Positions 1-8,320 are shown, counted from the stretch's first letter. The stretch: 32,980 nt of DNA from an uncultured Enterobacterales bacterium (GCA_946478305.1 CAMLBO010000051.1:1-32980), one strand, 5' to 3'. Made by a program: numbers and translations. The notes: generated by a model from the letters alone, not told the origin.

Positions 1-32
1 CTCGTGGGCTCGGAGATGTGTATAAGAGACAG
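1..32. other. Illumina Nextera adapter remnant (not genomic)
   Basis: These bases match the Nextera read-2 transposase adapter apart from its first two bases. They end with the 19-bp Tn5 mosaic end at 14-32 (AGATGTGTATAAGAGACAG). Directly after it, at base 33, the bioF reading frame continues without disturbance. This is library-preparation sequence left on a contig end and should be trimmed. It is not a resident Tn5 element. Confidence 0.97.
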
Positions 33-281
33 GCTGTAGCCTGTCACATGCCCTGAGCCGCCGCTGCCGACGCCAAAACTTGCCGCACCCTGTTGCCAGG
101 CAGCAATCACATTCAGATTCTGGCTGAGACCGAGATAGTCGTTGCCGGAGAAGTTCAGCCAGCGCCGTTCGCCCTGCGTTAGCCAGCGGGCGCTGCCGCC
201 AGCGTTGGGTTGCCGTACGCGAAATGCCGCTGCCTGTTTTCGCGCGTCCACCGCCTCTTCAATACGTGCTTGCCAGCTCAC
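33..281 (-). CDS. bioF: 8-amino-7-oxononanoate synthase, N-terminal part (truncated at contig edge)
   Basis: BioF is a PLP enzyme that condenses pimeloyl-ACP (or pimeloyl-CoA) with L-alanine to give 8-amino-7-oxononanoate, the step before BioA. The 83 visible codons begin [14 protein letters not shown], close to E. coli BioF (MSWQEKINAALDAR), and include [11 protein letters not shown] and [12 protein letters not shown], both typical of the family. The start is a GTG at 279-281, three bases after the bioB stop, so bioB and bioF are translationally close in one operon. About 300 C-terminal residues, with the PLP lysine, are missing because the sequence ends in adapter. The truncation is an assembly effect, not a mutation. 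Confidence 0.93.
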
Positions 282-284
282 TGC

Positions 285-1322
285 TCAGACCGCGGCGTTG
301 TAAAATTGAGGGGTATCAGCATGTACCAGCTGCTCAGCCAGCGCTTCCTGTTGCTGGTTATCCCCCATTTCCGTTTCAAATACCTGCGGGTTGAGGCCCA
401 GTTTGGCGAAGAGGATCAAATCTTTGTCCTCTGCCGGGTTCGGCGTGGTCAGCAGTTTACAGCCGTAGAAAATTGAGTTAGCCCCAGCCATAAAACACAT
501 GGCCTGCGTCTGTTCACTCATCTGCTCACGACCGGCGGAAAGGCGCACGTAGGATGTGGGCATCATGATGCGTGCCACGGCGATGGTGCGGATGAAATCG
601 AAAGGATCGACGTCGGCGTTATCGGCCAGCGGCGTGCCTTTCACTTTGACCAGCATGTTGATCGGCACGCTTTCAGGCGCAACAGGCAAATTAGCCAGCT
701 GCATCAGTAAACCGGCGCGATCTTTCACCGTCTCACCGAGCCCGACAATGCCACCTGAACAGACTTTAATGCCCGCACCACGCACTTCTGACAGCGTATC
801 CAGACGTTCCTGATAACTACGCGTCGTGATGATGCTGCCGTAAAATTCCGGCGAGGTATCAAGATTATGGTTATAGAAATCCAGACCCGCTGATGCCAGA
901 CGCTGTGCCTGCGTGGTGTTGAGCGTTCCCAGCGTCATGCAGGTTTCCATGCCCAGCTCTTTCACGCCCTGCACCATCTGCTCGAGATACGGCATGTCAC
1001 GGTCGTGCGGGTTTTTCCACGCGGCCCCCATGCAGAAACGGGTTGAACCGGCGGCTTTAGCCTGGCGGGCAGATTCCAGCACCTGTTTCACTTCCATCAG
1101 ACGTTCAGTTTCCAGCCCGGTTTTGTAACGCGAACTCTGCGGGCAATATTTGCAGTCTTCCGGGCAGGCGCCGGTTTTGATCGACAACAGCGTGCTGACC
1201 TGAACCTGACGCGGGTCGAAGTGCTGGCGGTGAGTCTGCTGGGCTTCGAACATCAGCTCCAGAAAAGGTTTATCGAACAGCGCCTGCGTTTTTTCCAGCG
1301 TCCAGTGGGTACGGGTAGTCAT
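285..1322 (-). CDS. bioB: Biotin synthase (radical SAM)
   Basis: BioB inserts sulfur into dethiobiotin, the last step of biotin synthesis, using a radical-SAM 4Fe-4S cluster and a second, sacrificial iron-sulfur cluster. The CxxxCxxC motif is visible as Cys53, Cys57 and Cys60 ([10 protein letters not shown]). The segment [12 protein letters not shown] and a C-terminal AGANSIFYG stretch are also family hallmarks. At 345 residues the length is normal (E. coli 346). It is the first gene of the leftward operon continuing into bioF, and it diverges from bioA across a 117-bp control region with a probable BirA operator. No anomalies seen. Confidence 0.98.
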   Translation of the reverse strand: MTTRTHWTLEKTQALFDKPFLELMFEAQQTHRQHFDPRQVQVSTLLSIKTGACPEDCKYCPQSSRYKTGLETERLMEVKQVLESARQAKAAGSTRFCMGAAWKNPHDRDMPYLEQMVQGVKELGMETCMTLGTLNTTQAQRLASAGLDFYNHNLDTSPEFYGSIITTRSYQERLDTLSEVRGAGIKVCSGGIVGLGETVKDRAGLLMQLANLPVAPESVPINMLVKVKGTPLADNADVDPFDFIRTIAVARIMMPTSYVRLSAGREQMSEQTQAMCFMAGANSIFYGCKLLTTPNPAEDKDLILFAKLGLNPQVFETEMGDNQQQEALAEQLVHADTPQFYNAAV

Positions 1323-1355
1323 TCAGCATCTCCGAAAATGGTTTGACCTTACAAA

Positions 1356-1389
1356 TCGTCAACCATTCTTTATTTGTTTTAGTTTACCG
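1356..1389. promoter_or_regulatory. Candidate BirA operator (bioO) between divergent bioB and bioA promoters
   Basis: Half-sites GTCAACC (1358-1364) and AGTTTAC (1381-1387) are 16 bp apart. This matches the enterobacterial BirA pattern GTAAACC-N16-GGTTTAC with one mismatch in each core. It overlaps a possible bioA promoter (TTGTTT at 1374, TAAAAT at 1397, 17 bp spacing) and a possible leftward bioB promoter (TTGACG at 1395-1390, AAGAAT 17 bp further on). Biotinyl-AMP-bound BirA repressing both directions is known in E. coli. Here the site is inferred from pattern only. A second overlapping candidate pairs GTCAACG (1389) with GGTTTAC (1411), 15 bp apart. Confidence 0.55.
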
Positions 1390-1439
1390 TCAACGTTAAA
1401 ATTATTTTTTGGTTTACATATTTCATCAAGGACATTGCC

Positions 1440-2717
1440 ATGACCCCCGCCGATCTCGACTTCGACCAGCGCCATATCTGGCACCCTTACACGTCGATGA
1501 CCCGCCCGCTGCCTTGCTATGCGGTGGAATCGGCGCAGGGCGTCGAACTGCAGCTGGCCGATGGCCGCCAACTGATTGACGGCATGTCCTCATGGTGGGC
1601 AGCGATTCATGGCTATAACCACCCGGCGCTGAACCAGGCGGCCATTGCGCAGATTGGCAAAATGTCCCACGTGATGTTTGGCGGAATCACTCATCCGTCA
1701 GCGGTGGCGCTGTCGCGTCAGTTAGTGGAGATGACCCCTGCCGGGTTGGAATGCGTATTTCTGGCTGACTCGGGATCGGTGGCCGTAGAAGTGGCGCTAA
1801 AGATGGCGATGCAGTACTGGCAGGCGCGCGGCGAAAAACGCCAGACGCTGCTGACGCTGCGTAACGGCTATCACGGCGATACCTTCGGTGCAATGTCAGT
1901 GTGCGACCCGCAAAATTCGATGCACAGTTTGTATCAGGGCTATCTGCCGGAACACCTGTTTGCCGATGCGCCGCAAAGCCGTTTCGCCGAAGAGTGGGAT
2001 GAAGCGGATGTTGCGCCGTTTGCCACAATGCTTGAGGAGAATCACCGCAGAATCGCCGCCGTGATCTTAGAACCGGTGGTGCAAGGCGCAGGGGGGATGC
2101 GGATTTATCATCCGACCTATCTCAAACGGGTGCGTGAACTGTGCGATCGCTACGGTGTGTTATTGATTGCCGACGAAATCGCCACCGGTTTTGGCCGCAC
2201 CGGTAAGCTGTTTGCCTGCGATCACGCAGGGGTTTCACCGGATATTCTTTGTCTGGGCAAAGCGCTGACCGGCGGCTATATGACGCTGTCGGCTACGCTG
2301 ACTACCCGACACGTGGCCGACATCATCAGTGATGGCGAAGCCGGCTGTTTCATGCACGGCCCGACCTTTATGGGTAATCCCCTGGCCTGCGCGGTGGCCT
2401 GCGCCAGCCTTGCTTTATTGTCCGAAAACCGCTGGCAGGAACAGGTGGCAAACATCGAGCAGCAGTTCAGGCGCGAACTGATACCGCTGTCCGCGCACCC
2501 TGCCGTCGCAGATGTGCGCGTGCTGGGCGCGATTGGCGTGGTGGAGATGCGTGAGCCAGTTAACATGGCGCAGTTGCAGAAACACTTTGTCAGTCAGGGC
2601 GTATGGATCCGGCCGTTTGGCAAACTTATTTATCTGATGCCGCCGTACGTTATCTCCCCGGCGCAGCTGACTTCACTGACCGGTGCTATCGCCAGCGCGC
2701 TGGAGACGCTTTATTGA
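1440..2717 (+). CDS. bioA: Adenosylmethionine--8-amino-7-oxononanoate aminotransferase
   Basis: BioA is a class III PLP aminotransferase that uses S-adenosylmethionine as amino donor to convert 8-amino-7-oxononanoate to 7,8-diaminononanoate. The N-terminal [13 protein letters not shown], the cofactor region [28 protein letters not shown] and the PLP lysine in [10 protein letters not shown] (Lys274, the E. coli number) are all present. The length of 425 residues is normal. The ATG at 1440 has AAGGA upstream at 1428-1432. The last 7 bp overlap tail-to-tail with the leftward LysR gene. It is divergent from bioB and very likely co-repressed with it by BirA. Confidence 0.97.
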   Translation: MTPADLDFDQRHIWHPYTSMTRPLPCYAVESAQGVELQLADGRQLIDGMSSWWAAIHGYNHPALNQAAIAQIGKMSHVMFGGITHPSAVALSRQLVEMTPAGLECVFLADSGSVAVEVALKMAMQYWQARGEKRQTLLTLRNGYHGDTFGAMSVCDPQNSMHSLYQGYLPEHLFADAPQSRFAEEWDEADVAPFATMLEENHRRIAAVILEPVVQGAGGMRIYHPTYLKRVRELCDRYGVLLIADEIATGFGRTGKLFACDHAGVSPDILCLGKALTGGYMTLSATLTTRHVADIISDGEAGCFMHGPTFMGNPLACAVACASLALLSENRWQEQVANIEQQFRRELIPLSAHPAVADVRVLGAIGVVEMREPVNMAQLQKHFVSQGVWIRPFGKLIYLMPPYVISPAQLTSLTGAIASALETLY

Positions 2718-3676
2718 TTAGCACTTACTAAATGGTGAGAGCTGGACAGTAACCCGCTGAGTTTCTGCCGGCTGACTCTGGCCTGCTCGTTGAGATAATC
2801 AATCGCCACCTGCAGCGCCGGACTTGGGTTTTCCGGGGAGAGGAGCGTATAAGTGGCACCGCTGGCAACACACAACGGGAATGGCGCAATAATGCGCCTG
2901 GCCTGTAGATCATCCTCTATTAATGTCAGGTCACCTATCGCGATGCCGTAGCCCTGCAACGCCGAGTTAATCGCCAGATCCAGCGTATCGAAATGCTGAG
3001 ACTTGGCCGATGGCAGCCCTTTTAATCCCGCTTCTCTCAGCCATAAAAGCCAGTCACGGCGGTCACGCGTCGGGTGCAGCAGAGTTTTATCTCCGAGATC
3101 GGCAAGATCAAAGCGTCCTTTGCGGCGTGGTAAAAAATCTGGCGTACAGACCGGCGTCAGTACTTCGTCAAACAGAGGGTGTGCGCGGCGCGGGGAGTCT
3201 GGCGCGCGGCCAAACACCACGGCGGCATCAAAATGCTCGGTGCTGAAATCCACACCGTGCGCTATCGAAGCTGTCAGTTCGATCCGCATATCGGGACGGT
3301 CATTCTGTAGCTGAATCACTCGTGGCAATAACCAGCGCATCGAGCAGGTCGGACATTTAATACGCAGCGTGTCAGGGTGCGACTCCACGCGTTTGAGCGC
3401 TTCACCCATCAGTTCCAGCCCCTGTTGCACCGCCGGTAATAGCTGCGCACCGCGCGGTGTCAGGGTCAGCCCGCGGGCCTGACGCAAAAACAGTGGATAC
3501 CCCAGCGCCGTTTCCAGCCCGGTCATTTGGCGGCTCACCGCTCCCTGCGTAATATGCAACAGCTCTGCGGCGTGGGTCAGGTTGAGCGTTTTCGCCACCA
3601 CACTGAAGGTTTTCAACAGGTTAAGTGAAGGCAGGTTGAGCGCAGTCAGGTAAGAAAATTCAGGAGATGTAGTCAT
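2711..3676 (-). CDS. LysR-family transcriptional regulator
   Basis: An N-terminal winged helix-turn-helix ([36 protein letters not shown], about residues 14-50) is followed by a LysR-type effector domain, 321 residues in all. I chose the ATG at 3674-3676 because GAGG lies 6 bases upstream and the conserved HTH begins shortly after. A longer in-frame start at 3772 would add 32 unconserved residues. It diverges from a YbdL-like aminotransferase and a binding-protein gene, the usual arrangement for a LysR protein controlling its neighbours. A 28-bp inverted repeat in the gap (3766-3793) is the obvious candidate operator. The effector is unknown; an amino acid or 2-oxo acid would fit the context (inference). 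Confidence 0.88.
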   Translation of the reverse strand: MTTSPEFSYLTALNLPSLNLLKTFSVVAKTLNLTHAAELLHITQGAVSRQMTGLETALGYPLFLRQARGLTLTPRGAQLLPAVQQGLELMGEALKRVESHPDTLRIKCPTCSMRWLLPRVIQLQNDRPDMRIELTASIAHGVDFSTEHFDAAVVFGRAPDSPRRAHPLFDEVLTPVCTPDFLPRRKGRFDLADLGDKTLLHPTRDRRDWLLWLREAGLKGLPSAKSQHFDTLDLAINSALQGYGIAIGDLTLIEDDLQARRIIAPFPLCVASGATYTLLSPENPSPALQVAIDYLNEQARVSRQKLSGLLSSSHHLVSANQ

Positions 3677-3765
3677 CTGGGCCTCAATAAATCGCCATCT
3701 GCTATGACGTGTGATCATGGCAAGTATGACAAATTTTCCATTGTCCGTACAAATGTTCTGATGCT

Positions 3766-3793
3766 TAATCATTCGATACTTTTCGAATAATTA
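3766..3793. promoter_or_regulatory. 28-bp inverted repeat between regulator and aminotransferase (candidate LysR operator)
   Basis: Two 14-bp arms match each other at 11 of 14 positions, with a perfect core ATTCGA-N6-TCGAAT at 3771-3788. It lies about 30 bp before the aminotransferase start and about 90 bp upstream of the LysR start. The position suits a divergent-promoter operator. It does not show a clean T-N11-A LysR box, so binding by the adjacent regulator is an inference. Confidence 0.45.
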
Positions 3794-3823
3794 TTCATTT
3801 CCGGTCAGCCTTTGGAGCTTGTC

Positions 3824-4978
3824 ATGAAAAGTGCCCTTTCTCCTTTATCCAAGTTACCTGACGTTGGCACCACTATTTTCACCGTAATTGGCCAACTGAG
3901 TGCCGAGCATAACGCACTGAATTTATCGCAGGGAGCCCCCAATTTCTCCTGCCAGCCTTCGCTGATAGACGCCGTGAGTAAAGCCATGCGCGCGGGTCAT
4001 AACCAGTATGCGCCCATGAGCGGTGTGGCGGCGCTGCGCCATGCATTGTCAGCCAAGGTTGAGGCACTTTACGGTTGCCATTACGATGCAGACAGTGAAG
4101 TGACGGTGATCGCCAGCGCCAGTGAAGGGTTATACTCCGCCATCAGCGCACTGGTGCATCCGGGTGATGAGGTGATCTACTTCGAACCGGCCTTTGATAG
4201 CTATGCGCCGATTGTCCGCTTACAGGGTGCCACCCCGGTGGCTATCGGACTCTCGCTGGAAGACTTCAGCATTGACTGGGACGAAGTCGCCAGCGCAATT
4301 AACAGCAAAACACGCATGATCATCGTTAACAGCCCGCACAACCCGACCGGTGCGATTTTTACCGCCACCGACATCGAACGCCTGACCGTCCTGACACGCG
4401 ATACCGATATCGTGATCCTGTCCGATGAAGTTTACGAACACGTAGTGTTCGACGGCGAGCGCCACGAAAGCATGGCCTGCCATCCGCAGCTGGCCGAGCG
4501 CAGCGTGATTGTCTCCTCGTTCGGTAAGACCTATCACGTTACCGGCTGGCGCGTAGGTTATTGCCTGGCACCGGCAGAGCTGATGGAAGAGATCCGTAAA
4601 GTGCATCAGTTCATGGTATTTTCAGCCGACACGCCGATGCAGGTGGCCTTTGCGGAGGCGCTGGCTGACCCACAAAGTTATCTGGGTCTGGCCGATTTTT
4701 ACCAGCAAAAACGTGACCTGCTGGCCAACGCCCTCAGCGGTTCACGCTTCGAGCTGCTGCCAAGCCGCGGCAGTTTCTTTATGCTGGCCCGCTTCAGTCA
4801 CTTCAGTTCGCTGACCGATGATGAGTTTGTCCTGAGTTTGATCCGCGATCATAAGATCGCCACCATCCCGCTGTCGGCATTTTATAGCCACAACACGCCG
4901 ACCGGGCTTATCCGCCTGAGCTTTGCCAAAGATAACGATACGTTGTGCGAAGGCGCGCGCCGTCTGTGCGGCGTCTAA
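3824..4978 (+). CDS. ybdL: PLP-dependent aminotransferase, YbdL (methionine aminotransferase) family
   Basis: This 384-residue class I/II aminotransferase resembles E. coli YbdL along its length: SKLPDVGTTIFT, LSQGAPNF, NQYAPMSGVAALR, DSYAPIV, NSPHNPTGA, ILSDEVYEHVVF and the PLP-lysine motif SSFGKTYHVTGWRVGYC. YbdL transaminates methionine, and also aromatic amino acids and histidine, with 2-oxo acids. I place the start at the ATG 3824 because GGAG at 3814-3817 lies 7 bases upstream. A TTG at 3812 in the same frame overlaps that Shine-Dalgarno and is less likely. A binding-protein gene follows after 34 bp and is probably co-transcribed. Family assignment is firm; substrate and orthology are less so. 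Confidence 0.88.
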   Translation: MKSALSPLSKLPDVGTTIFTVIGQLSAEHNALNLSQGAPNFSCQPSLIDAVSKAMRAGHNQYAPMSGVAALRHALSAKVEALYGCHYDADSEVTVIASASEGLYSAISALVHPGDEVIYFEPAFDSYAPIVRLQGATPVAIGLSLEDFSIDWDEVASAINSKTRMIIVNSPHNPTGAIFTATDIERLTVLTRDTDIVILSDEVYEHVVFDGERHESMACHPQLAERSVIVSSFGKTYHVTGWRVGYCLAPAELMEEIRKVHQFMVFSADTPMQVAFAEALADPQSYLGLADFYQQKRDLLANALSGSRFELLPSRGSFFMLARFSHFSSLTDDEFVLSLIRDHKIATIPLSAFYSHNTPTGLIRLSFAKDNDTLCEGARRLCGV

Positions 4979-5012
4979 GCGTCTGACTTGATACCCACCG
5001 GGAGAAGTGAAA

Positions 5013-5798
5013 ATGACAATGAAAAAATTAAACATCGCTTTGCTGCTAGGTTGTGCCGTTGCTTCGTTTTCTGCGCTGGCAGACGGCTCAACGCTGAAGT
5101 TTGGTCTGGAAGCGCAATACCCGCCGTTTGAATCCAAAAGCGCCACCGGCGAACTGCAGGGCTTCGACATCGATGTCGGTAACGCCGTTTGCGCTGCGGC
5201 CAAAGTGAAATGCGAATGGCTGGATACCTCCTTCGATGGCCTGATCCCGGCGTTAAAAGCGCGTAAATTTGACGCCATTAACTCAGCCATGAACGTCACC
5301 GAAAAACGCCGTCAGGCGATCGATTTTACCGATGTGATTTATCGCGTTCCCAGCAAGCTGATTGCTAAAAAAGAGTCCAAACTGTTGCCGACGGTTGAAT
5401 CACTGAAAGGCAAACATATCGGCGTATTACAGGGTTCAATTCAGGAGAACTATGCGCAGGCCCACTGGGCACCGAAAGGCGTGGATGTGGTCTCTTATCA
5501 GGATCAGAATCAGGTCTATCTGGATCTCTCTTCCGGCCGTCTTGACGGCACGCTGGTGCTGGCACCGGCTGGCCAGACCGGGTTCCTTGATCGCCCGGAT
5601 GGTAAAGATTATGCCTTCGTCGGCGATGCAGTGCGTGATGATAAAATCCTTGGCAGCGGCATCGCGTTCGGCCTGCGCAAAGGCGACACTGCCACCAAAG
5701 AGAAGCTGGATGTGGCTATCGCAAAAATTAAGCAGGAAGGCGTAATTAACACTCTGTCGAAGAAATATTTCGGCGATATTGATGTGACGGTGAAGTAA
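5013..5798 (+). CDS. Periplasmic amino-acid-type ABC substrate-binding protein (ArgT/HisJ-like), orphan
   Basis: This is a family 3 solute-binding protein of 261 residues. The signal peptide ends ALA at about residue 23, and the family signature GFDIDVGNAVCAAA follows. It aligns almost without gaps to the lysine/arginine/ornithine protein ArgT: the disulfide cysteines fall at Cys60 and Cys67, and the ligand residues corresponding to Tyr14, Ser69, Arg77, Ser120 and Gln122 are kept. The residue matching the conserved Asp161, which binds the ligand alpha-amino group, is Leu183. Asp11 is replaced by Glu33, Ser70 by Ala92 and Ser72 by Asn94. The ligand therefore probably differs from a basic amino acid. 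No permease or ATPase lies nearby. The ATG at 5013 is set 7 bases after GGAGA. Confidence 0.85.
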   Translation: MTMKKLNIALLLGCAVASFSALADGSTLKFGLEAQYPPFESKSATGELQGFDIDVGNAVCAAAKVKCEWLDTSFDGLIPALKARKFDAINSAMNVTEKRRQAIDFTDVIYRVPSKLIAKKESKLLPTVESLKGKHIGVLQGSIQENYAQAHWAPKGVDVVSYQDQNQVYLDLSSGRLDGTLVLAPAGQTGFLDRPDGKDYAFVGDAVRDDKILGSGIAFGLRKGDTATKEKLDVAIAKIKQEGVINTLSKKYFGDIDVTVK

Positions 5799-5819
5799 CG
5801 CTTTTTACCGCTTTCGCAA

Positions 5820-5850
5820 TGGGGGTTCGCCATGGCGGCCCCCACATTTT
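5820..5850 (+). terminator. Rho-independent terminator after the binding-protein gene
   Basis: TGGGGG (5820-5825) pairs with CCCCCA (5839-5844) around an inner CGCC/GGCG pairing. The stem is followed by ACATTTT. It lies 22 bp after the stop codon and would close the aminotransferase/binding-protein operon. The T-tract is short, so strength is uncertain. Confidence 0.65.
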
Positions 5851-5905
5851 CCATCGTTGCCCCATACAAAGCATAAACCGCTTCGATCACAACTCGCTTA
5901 GCCAC

Positions 5906-5914
5906 CTATACTTA
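5906..5914 (+). promoter_or_regulatory. Sigma-S-like extended -10 in front of curA
   Basis: CTATACTTA matches the sigma-S-preferred -10 pattern, with C directly before TATACT and TTA after it. No good -35 hexamer is visible at 16-18 bp, as is common for RpoS promoters. It is about 70 bp upstream of the curA start and just after the preceding terminator, so it is the likely promoter of the three-gene group that follows. Pattern only. Confidence 0.42.
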
Positions 5915-5981
5915 TTCCCCATGACAAAGGTTTCCATCCACCGATGGCTGCCTCAGGATCCGCGTCAATGAAGGAGTTTGT

Positions 5982-7025
5982 ATGTCTCAGAGTCAATCCG
6001 TAAACCGCCGCTTTGTGCTGGCTTCACGCCCACATGGCGCACCGACCGCAGATAACTTCCGTCTGGAAAAACAGGATATTCCCACCGCAAAAGAGGGACA
6101 GCTGGTGCTGCGCACGTTGTTTCTCTCCCTTGACCCCTATATGCGTGGCCGGATGAGCGATGCCCCCTCTTATGCCGCGCCGGTGCAAATCGGTGAGGTG
6201 ATGACCGGTGGTGCGGTGTCGCAGGTCGTCAGTTCAAACAGCACCAGTTTCGCGCCCGGCGACTTGGTGGTTGCCAGCACCGGCTGGCAGGACTATTCCG
6301 TTGCTGATGCCAACGTCGTGAAAAAACTGGAAGGTGCGGCACTCAAGCATCCTTCCCTGGCGCTCGGCGTGCTGGGTATGCCGGGATTCACCGCATTTAT
6401 GGGGCTGCTGGATATCGGCCAGCCGCAACCCGGTGAAACCGTGGTCGTGGCCGCCGCCACCGGCCCGGTGGGTTCGCTGGTCGGGCAAATCGCTAAAATC
6501 AAAGGCTGTAACGTGATTGGTATCGCCGGTGGCGAAGAAAAATGCCGCTACGCCGTTGAGCATTTCGGCTTCGATGCGTGTCTGGACCACCGTGCAGCAG
6601 ATTTGGATAAGCGCCTCAAAGCGGCCTGCCCTGCCGGCATTGATGTTTACTTCGAAAATGTCGGCGGTGCCGTGTTTGATGCCGTCCTGCCACTGCTCAA
6701 TACCAAAGCGCGTATTCCGGTGTGCGGGCTGGTGTCGCAGTACAATGCCACCGGTCTGAAAGAGGGTCAGGATCGCCTCCCTATGCTGGCCAGTACGATT
6801 TTAAGAAAGCGTCTGCGCATGCAAGGTTTTATCATTTTTGATGATTACGGCCATCGCTATCCGGAATTTGCCAAACAGATGAGTGAATGGTTCGAAGGTG
6901 GAAAAGTGAAATTCCGCGAAGACATTGTGGACGGGTTGGAAAGCGCACCGCAGGCGTTTATCGGGCTGCTGGAAGGTAAAAACTTCGGCAAGCTGGTGGT
7001 ACAAGTCGGTAAAGAAAACCGTTAA
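5982..7025 (+). CDS. curA: NADPH-dependent enone/curcumin reductase, MDR superfamily
   Basis: The product is a 347-residue medium-chain dehydrogenase/reductase of the leukotriene B4 12-hydroxydehydrogenase type, which reduces alpha,beta-unsaturated ketones and aldehydes with NADPH. It is close to E. coli CurA (YncB) throughout: NRRFVLASRPHGAPTADNFRLE, SLDPYMRGRMSD, GVLGMPGFTAFMGLLDIGQP, the nucleotide-binding AAATGPVGS, ENVGGAVFDAVLPLLN and GKNFGKLVVQV. No catalytic zinc ligands are seen, as expected for this subgroup. The start has AAGGAG 7 bases upstream. A DJ-1-like gene and ybhB follow at 42-bp gaps in the same direction, suggesting a carbonyl/electrophile stress operon (inference). Confidence 0.93.
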   Translation: MSQSQSVNRRFVLASRPHGAPTADNFRLEKQDIPTAKEGQLVLRTLFLSLDPYMRGRMSDAPSYAAPVQIGEVMTGGAVSQVVSSNSTSFAPGDLVVASTGWQDYSVADANVVKKLEGAALKHPSLALGVLGMPGFTAFMGLLDIGQPQPGETVVVAAATGPVGSLVGQIAKIKGCNVIGIAGGEEKCRYAVEHFGFDACLDHRAADLDKRLKAACPAGIDVYFENVGGAVFDAVLPLLNTKARIPVCGLVSQYNATGLKEGQDRLPMLASTILRKRLRMQGFIIFDDYGHRYPEFAKQMSEWFEGGKVKFREDIVDGLESAPQAFIGLLEGKNFGKLVVQVGKENR

Positions 7026-7034
7026 TGGCAGGTT

Positions 7035-7054
7035 TGTCCGGACCTTTCCGGGCA
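7035..7054 (+). other. Intercistronic hairpin before the DJ-1-like gene
   Basis: TGTCCGG (7035-7041) can pair with CCGGGCA (7048-7054), with one G-U pair and a 6-base loop. It ends 3 bases before the AGGAG ribosome binding site (7058-7062). There is no T-run, so it is not a terminator. It might affect mRNA stability or translation of the second cistron. Confidence 0.4.
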
Positions 7055-7067
7055 CACAGGAGATAAC

Positions 7068-7760
7068 ATGAAGTTACTGATTGTATTGACGTCGCACGAT
7101 AAACTTGGCGACACCGGCAAGAAAACCGGTTTCTGGCTGGAAGAGTTCACCGCACCCTATTATCAGTTTCTGGATGCCGGTGCCGAACTGACACTGACCT
7201 CTCCAAAAGGTGGCCAGCCGCCGCTGGATCCGAAAAGTGACGAGAAAGATGCCCAGACGGAAACCACTGAACGTTTTCGCCAGGATAAAAACGCGCAACA
7301 TGCCCTGGCCAGTACCGTCAAACTGTCAGAGGTGAACGTCGCAGATTTTGATGCGGTGTTTTATCCTGGCGGTCATGGTCCGTTGTGGGATTTGGCTGAA
7401 GACGCAAATTCGGTAAAATTGATCGAAGATTTCTGGGCAGCCGGTAAGCCTGTTGCCGCTGTGTGCCACGCGCCCGGCGTGTTCCGAGATGTGAAACAGG
7501 CCGACGGAACGCCGCTGGTGAAAGACAAACGAGTGACCGGTTTCAGCAACAGCGAAGAAGATGCGGTTGGCCTGACGGATATCGTGCCGTTTCTGGTCGA
7601 GGACGAACTGAAGAAAAACGGCGGTGATTACAGTAAAGCGGCAGACTGGCGACCATATGTTGTGACCGATGGCAAACTCATTACCGGCCAAAACCCGGCG
7701 TCATCCGCAAGCGTTGCCCAGGCACTATTGACATTGCTGGGCGGCAACGTCATCAAATAA
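7068..7760 (+). CDS. DJ-1/PfpI superfamily protein (type 1 glutamine amidotransferase-like, Hsp31 type)
   Basis: This 230-residue protein has the DJ-1/PfpI fold signatures: DAVFYPGGHGPLWDL, the nucleophile elbow AAVCHAPGVF (Cys133 followed by His134) and an acidic residue in GFWLEEF (Glu25/Glu26). Spacing and length match Hsp31-like glyoxalase III/chaperone proteins rather than the shorter YajL or YhbO. Such proteins convert methylglyoxal to lactate without glutathione and protect against carbonyl stress. The ATG has AGGAG 5 bases upstream. Placement after curA, another reactive-carbonyl enzyme, supports a detoxification role (inference). Activity cannot be told from sequence alone. Confidence 0.85.
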   Translation: MKLLIVLTSHDKLGDTGKKTGFWLEEFTAPYYQFLDAGAELTLTSPKGGQPPLDPKSDEKDAQTETTERFRQDKNAQHALASTVKLSEVNVADFDAVFYPGGHGPLWDLAEDANSVKLIEDFWAAGKPVAAVCHAPGVFRDVKQADGTPLVKDKRVTGFSNSEEDAVGLTDIVPFLVEDELKKNGGDYSKAADWRPYVVTDGKLITGQNPASSASVAQALLTLLGGNVIK

Positions 7761-7802
7761 GCTAAAACGCATTGAAAACAATCACATTACGACGAGGGTG
7801 TT

Positions 7803-8285
7803 ATGGCATTTACGTTAACCAGTAATGATCTAAAAGACGGCGAAAAAATGCCGGAAACTCAGGTGTTCAACGGCATGGGCTACAGCGGAGCAAACCTCTC
7901 CCCGCATCTGACCTGGAGCGGTGCTCCCGCAGGCACTAAAAGTTTTGCGATCACCTGTTATGACCCGGACGCCCCTACCGGCTCTGGCTGGTGGCATTGG
8001 GGGGTCGCTAATATTCCGGCGGACGTGACCGAATTACCGCAAGGTGCGGGCTCCGGTCAACCGGGTCTGCCATCCGGTGCGGTACAAACTCGTACTGATT
8101 TCGGTAAGGCCGGTTACGGCGGTGCAGCGCCGCCAAAAGGCGAAAGTCACCGTTATCAATTTACAGTGTATGCCCTGGACGTAGACCAGCTGGAGGTCAA
8201 TGAAGAAGCCAGCGGCGCTTATCTGGGTTTCAATATCCATTTCCATTCACTGGGTAAATCATCTCTCACGGTGATATACAGCTGA
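7803..8285 (+). CDS. ybhB: YbhB/YbcL family Raf-kinase-inhibitor-like (PEBP) protein
   Basis: This 160-residue protein belongs to the phosphatidylethanolamine-binding family. Anion-pocket motifs are present: DPDAPTGSGWWHWGVANIP (central DPDAP and W-H-W) and GESHRYQFTVYAL (the GxHRY motif). There is no signal peptide, so it is cytoplasmic like E. coli YbhB. Its biochemical role is not established; a small anionic ligand is likely. It lies 42 bp after the DJ-1-like gene and is closed by a terminator at 8321-8352. In E. coli ybhB also neighbours ybhC and bioA, so this is the ancestral spot, with the upstream genes being the lineage-specific part. Confidence 0.93.
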   Translation: MAFTLTSNDLKDGEKMPETQVFNGMGYSGANLSPHLTWSGAPAGTKSFAITCYDPDAPTGSGWWHWGVANIPADVTELPQGAGSGQPGLPSGAVQTRTDFGKAGYGGAAPPKGESHRYQFTVYALDVDQLEVNEEASGAYLGFNIHFHSLGKSSLTVIYS

Positions 8286-8320
8286 TTGCTGTGGTATAAA
8301 AGAGCCAGTCAGAATGCAAC

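Noticed and set aside
14-32. Tn5 mosaic end suggesting a transposon
   Set aside because: It is embedded in the Nextera adapter at the very edge of the sequence and lacks any transposase or target duplication.
4742-5299. 185-codon minus-strand frame across the aminotransferase and binding-protein genes
   Set aside because: It overlaps two well-supported genes and their junction, with no recognisable protein features.
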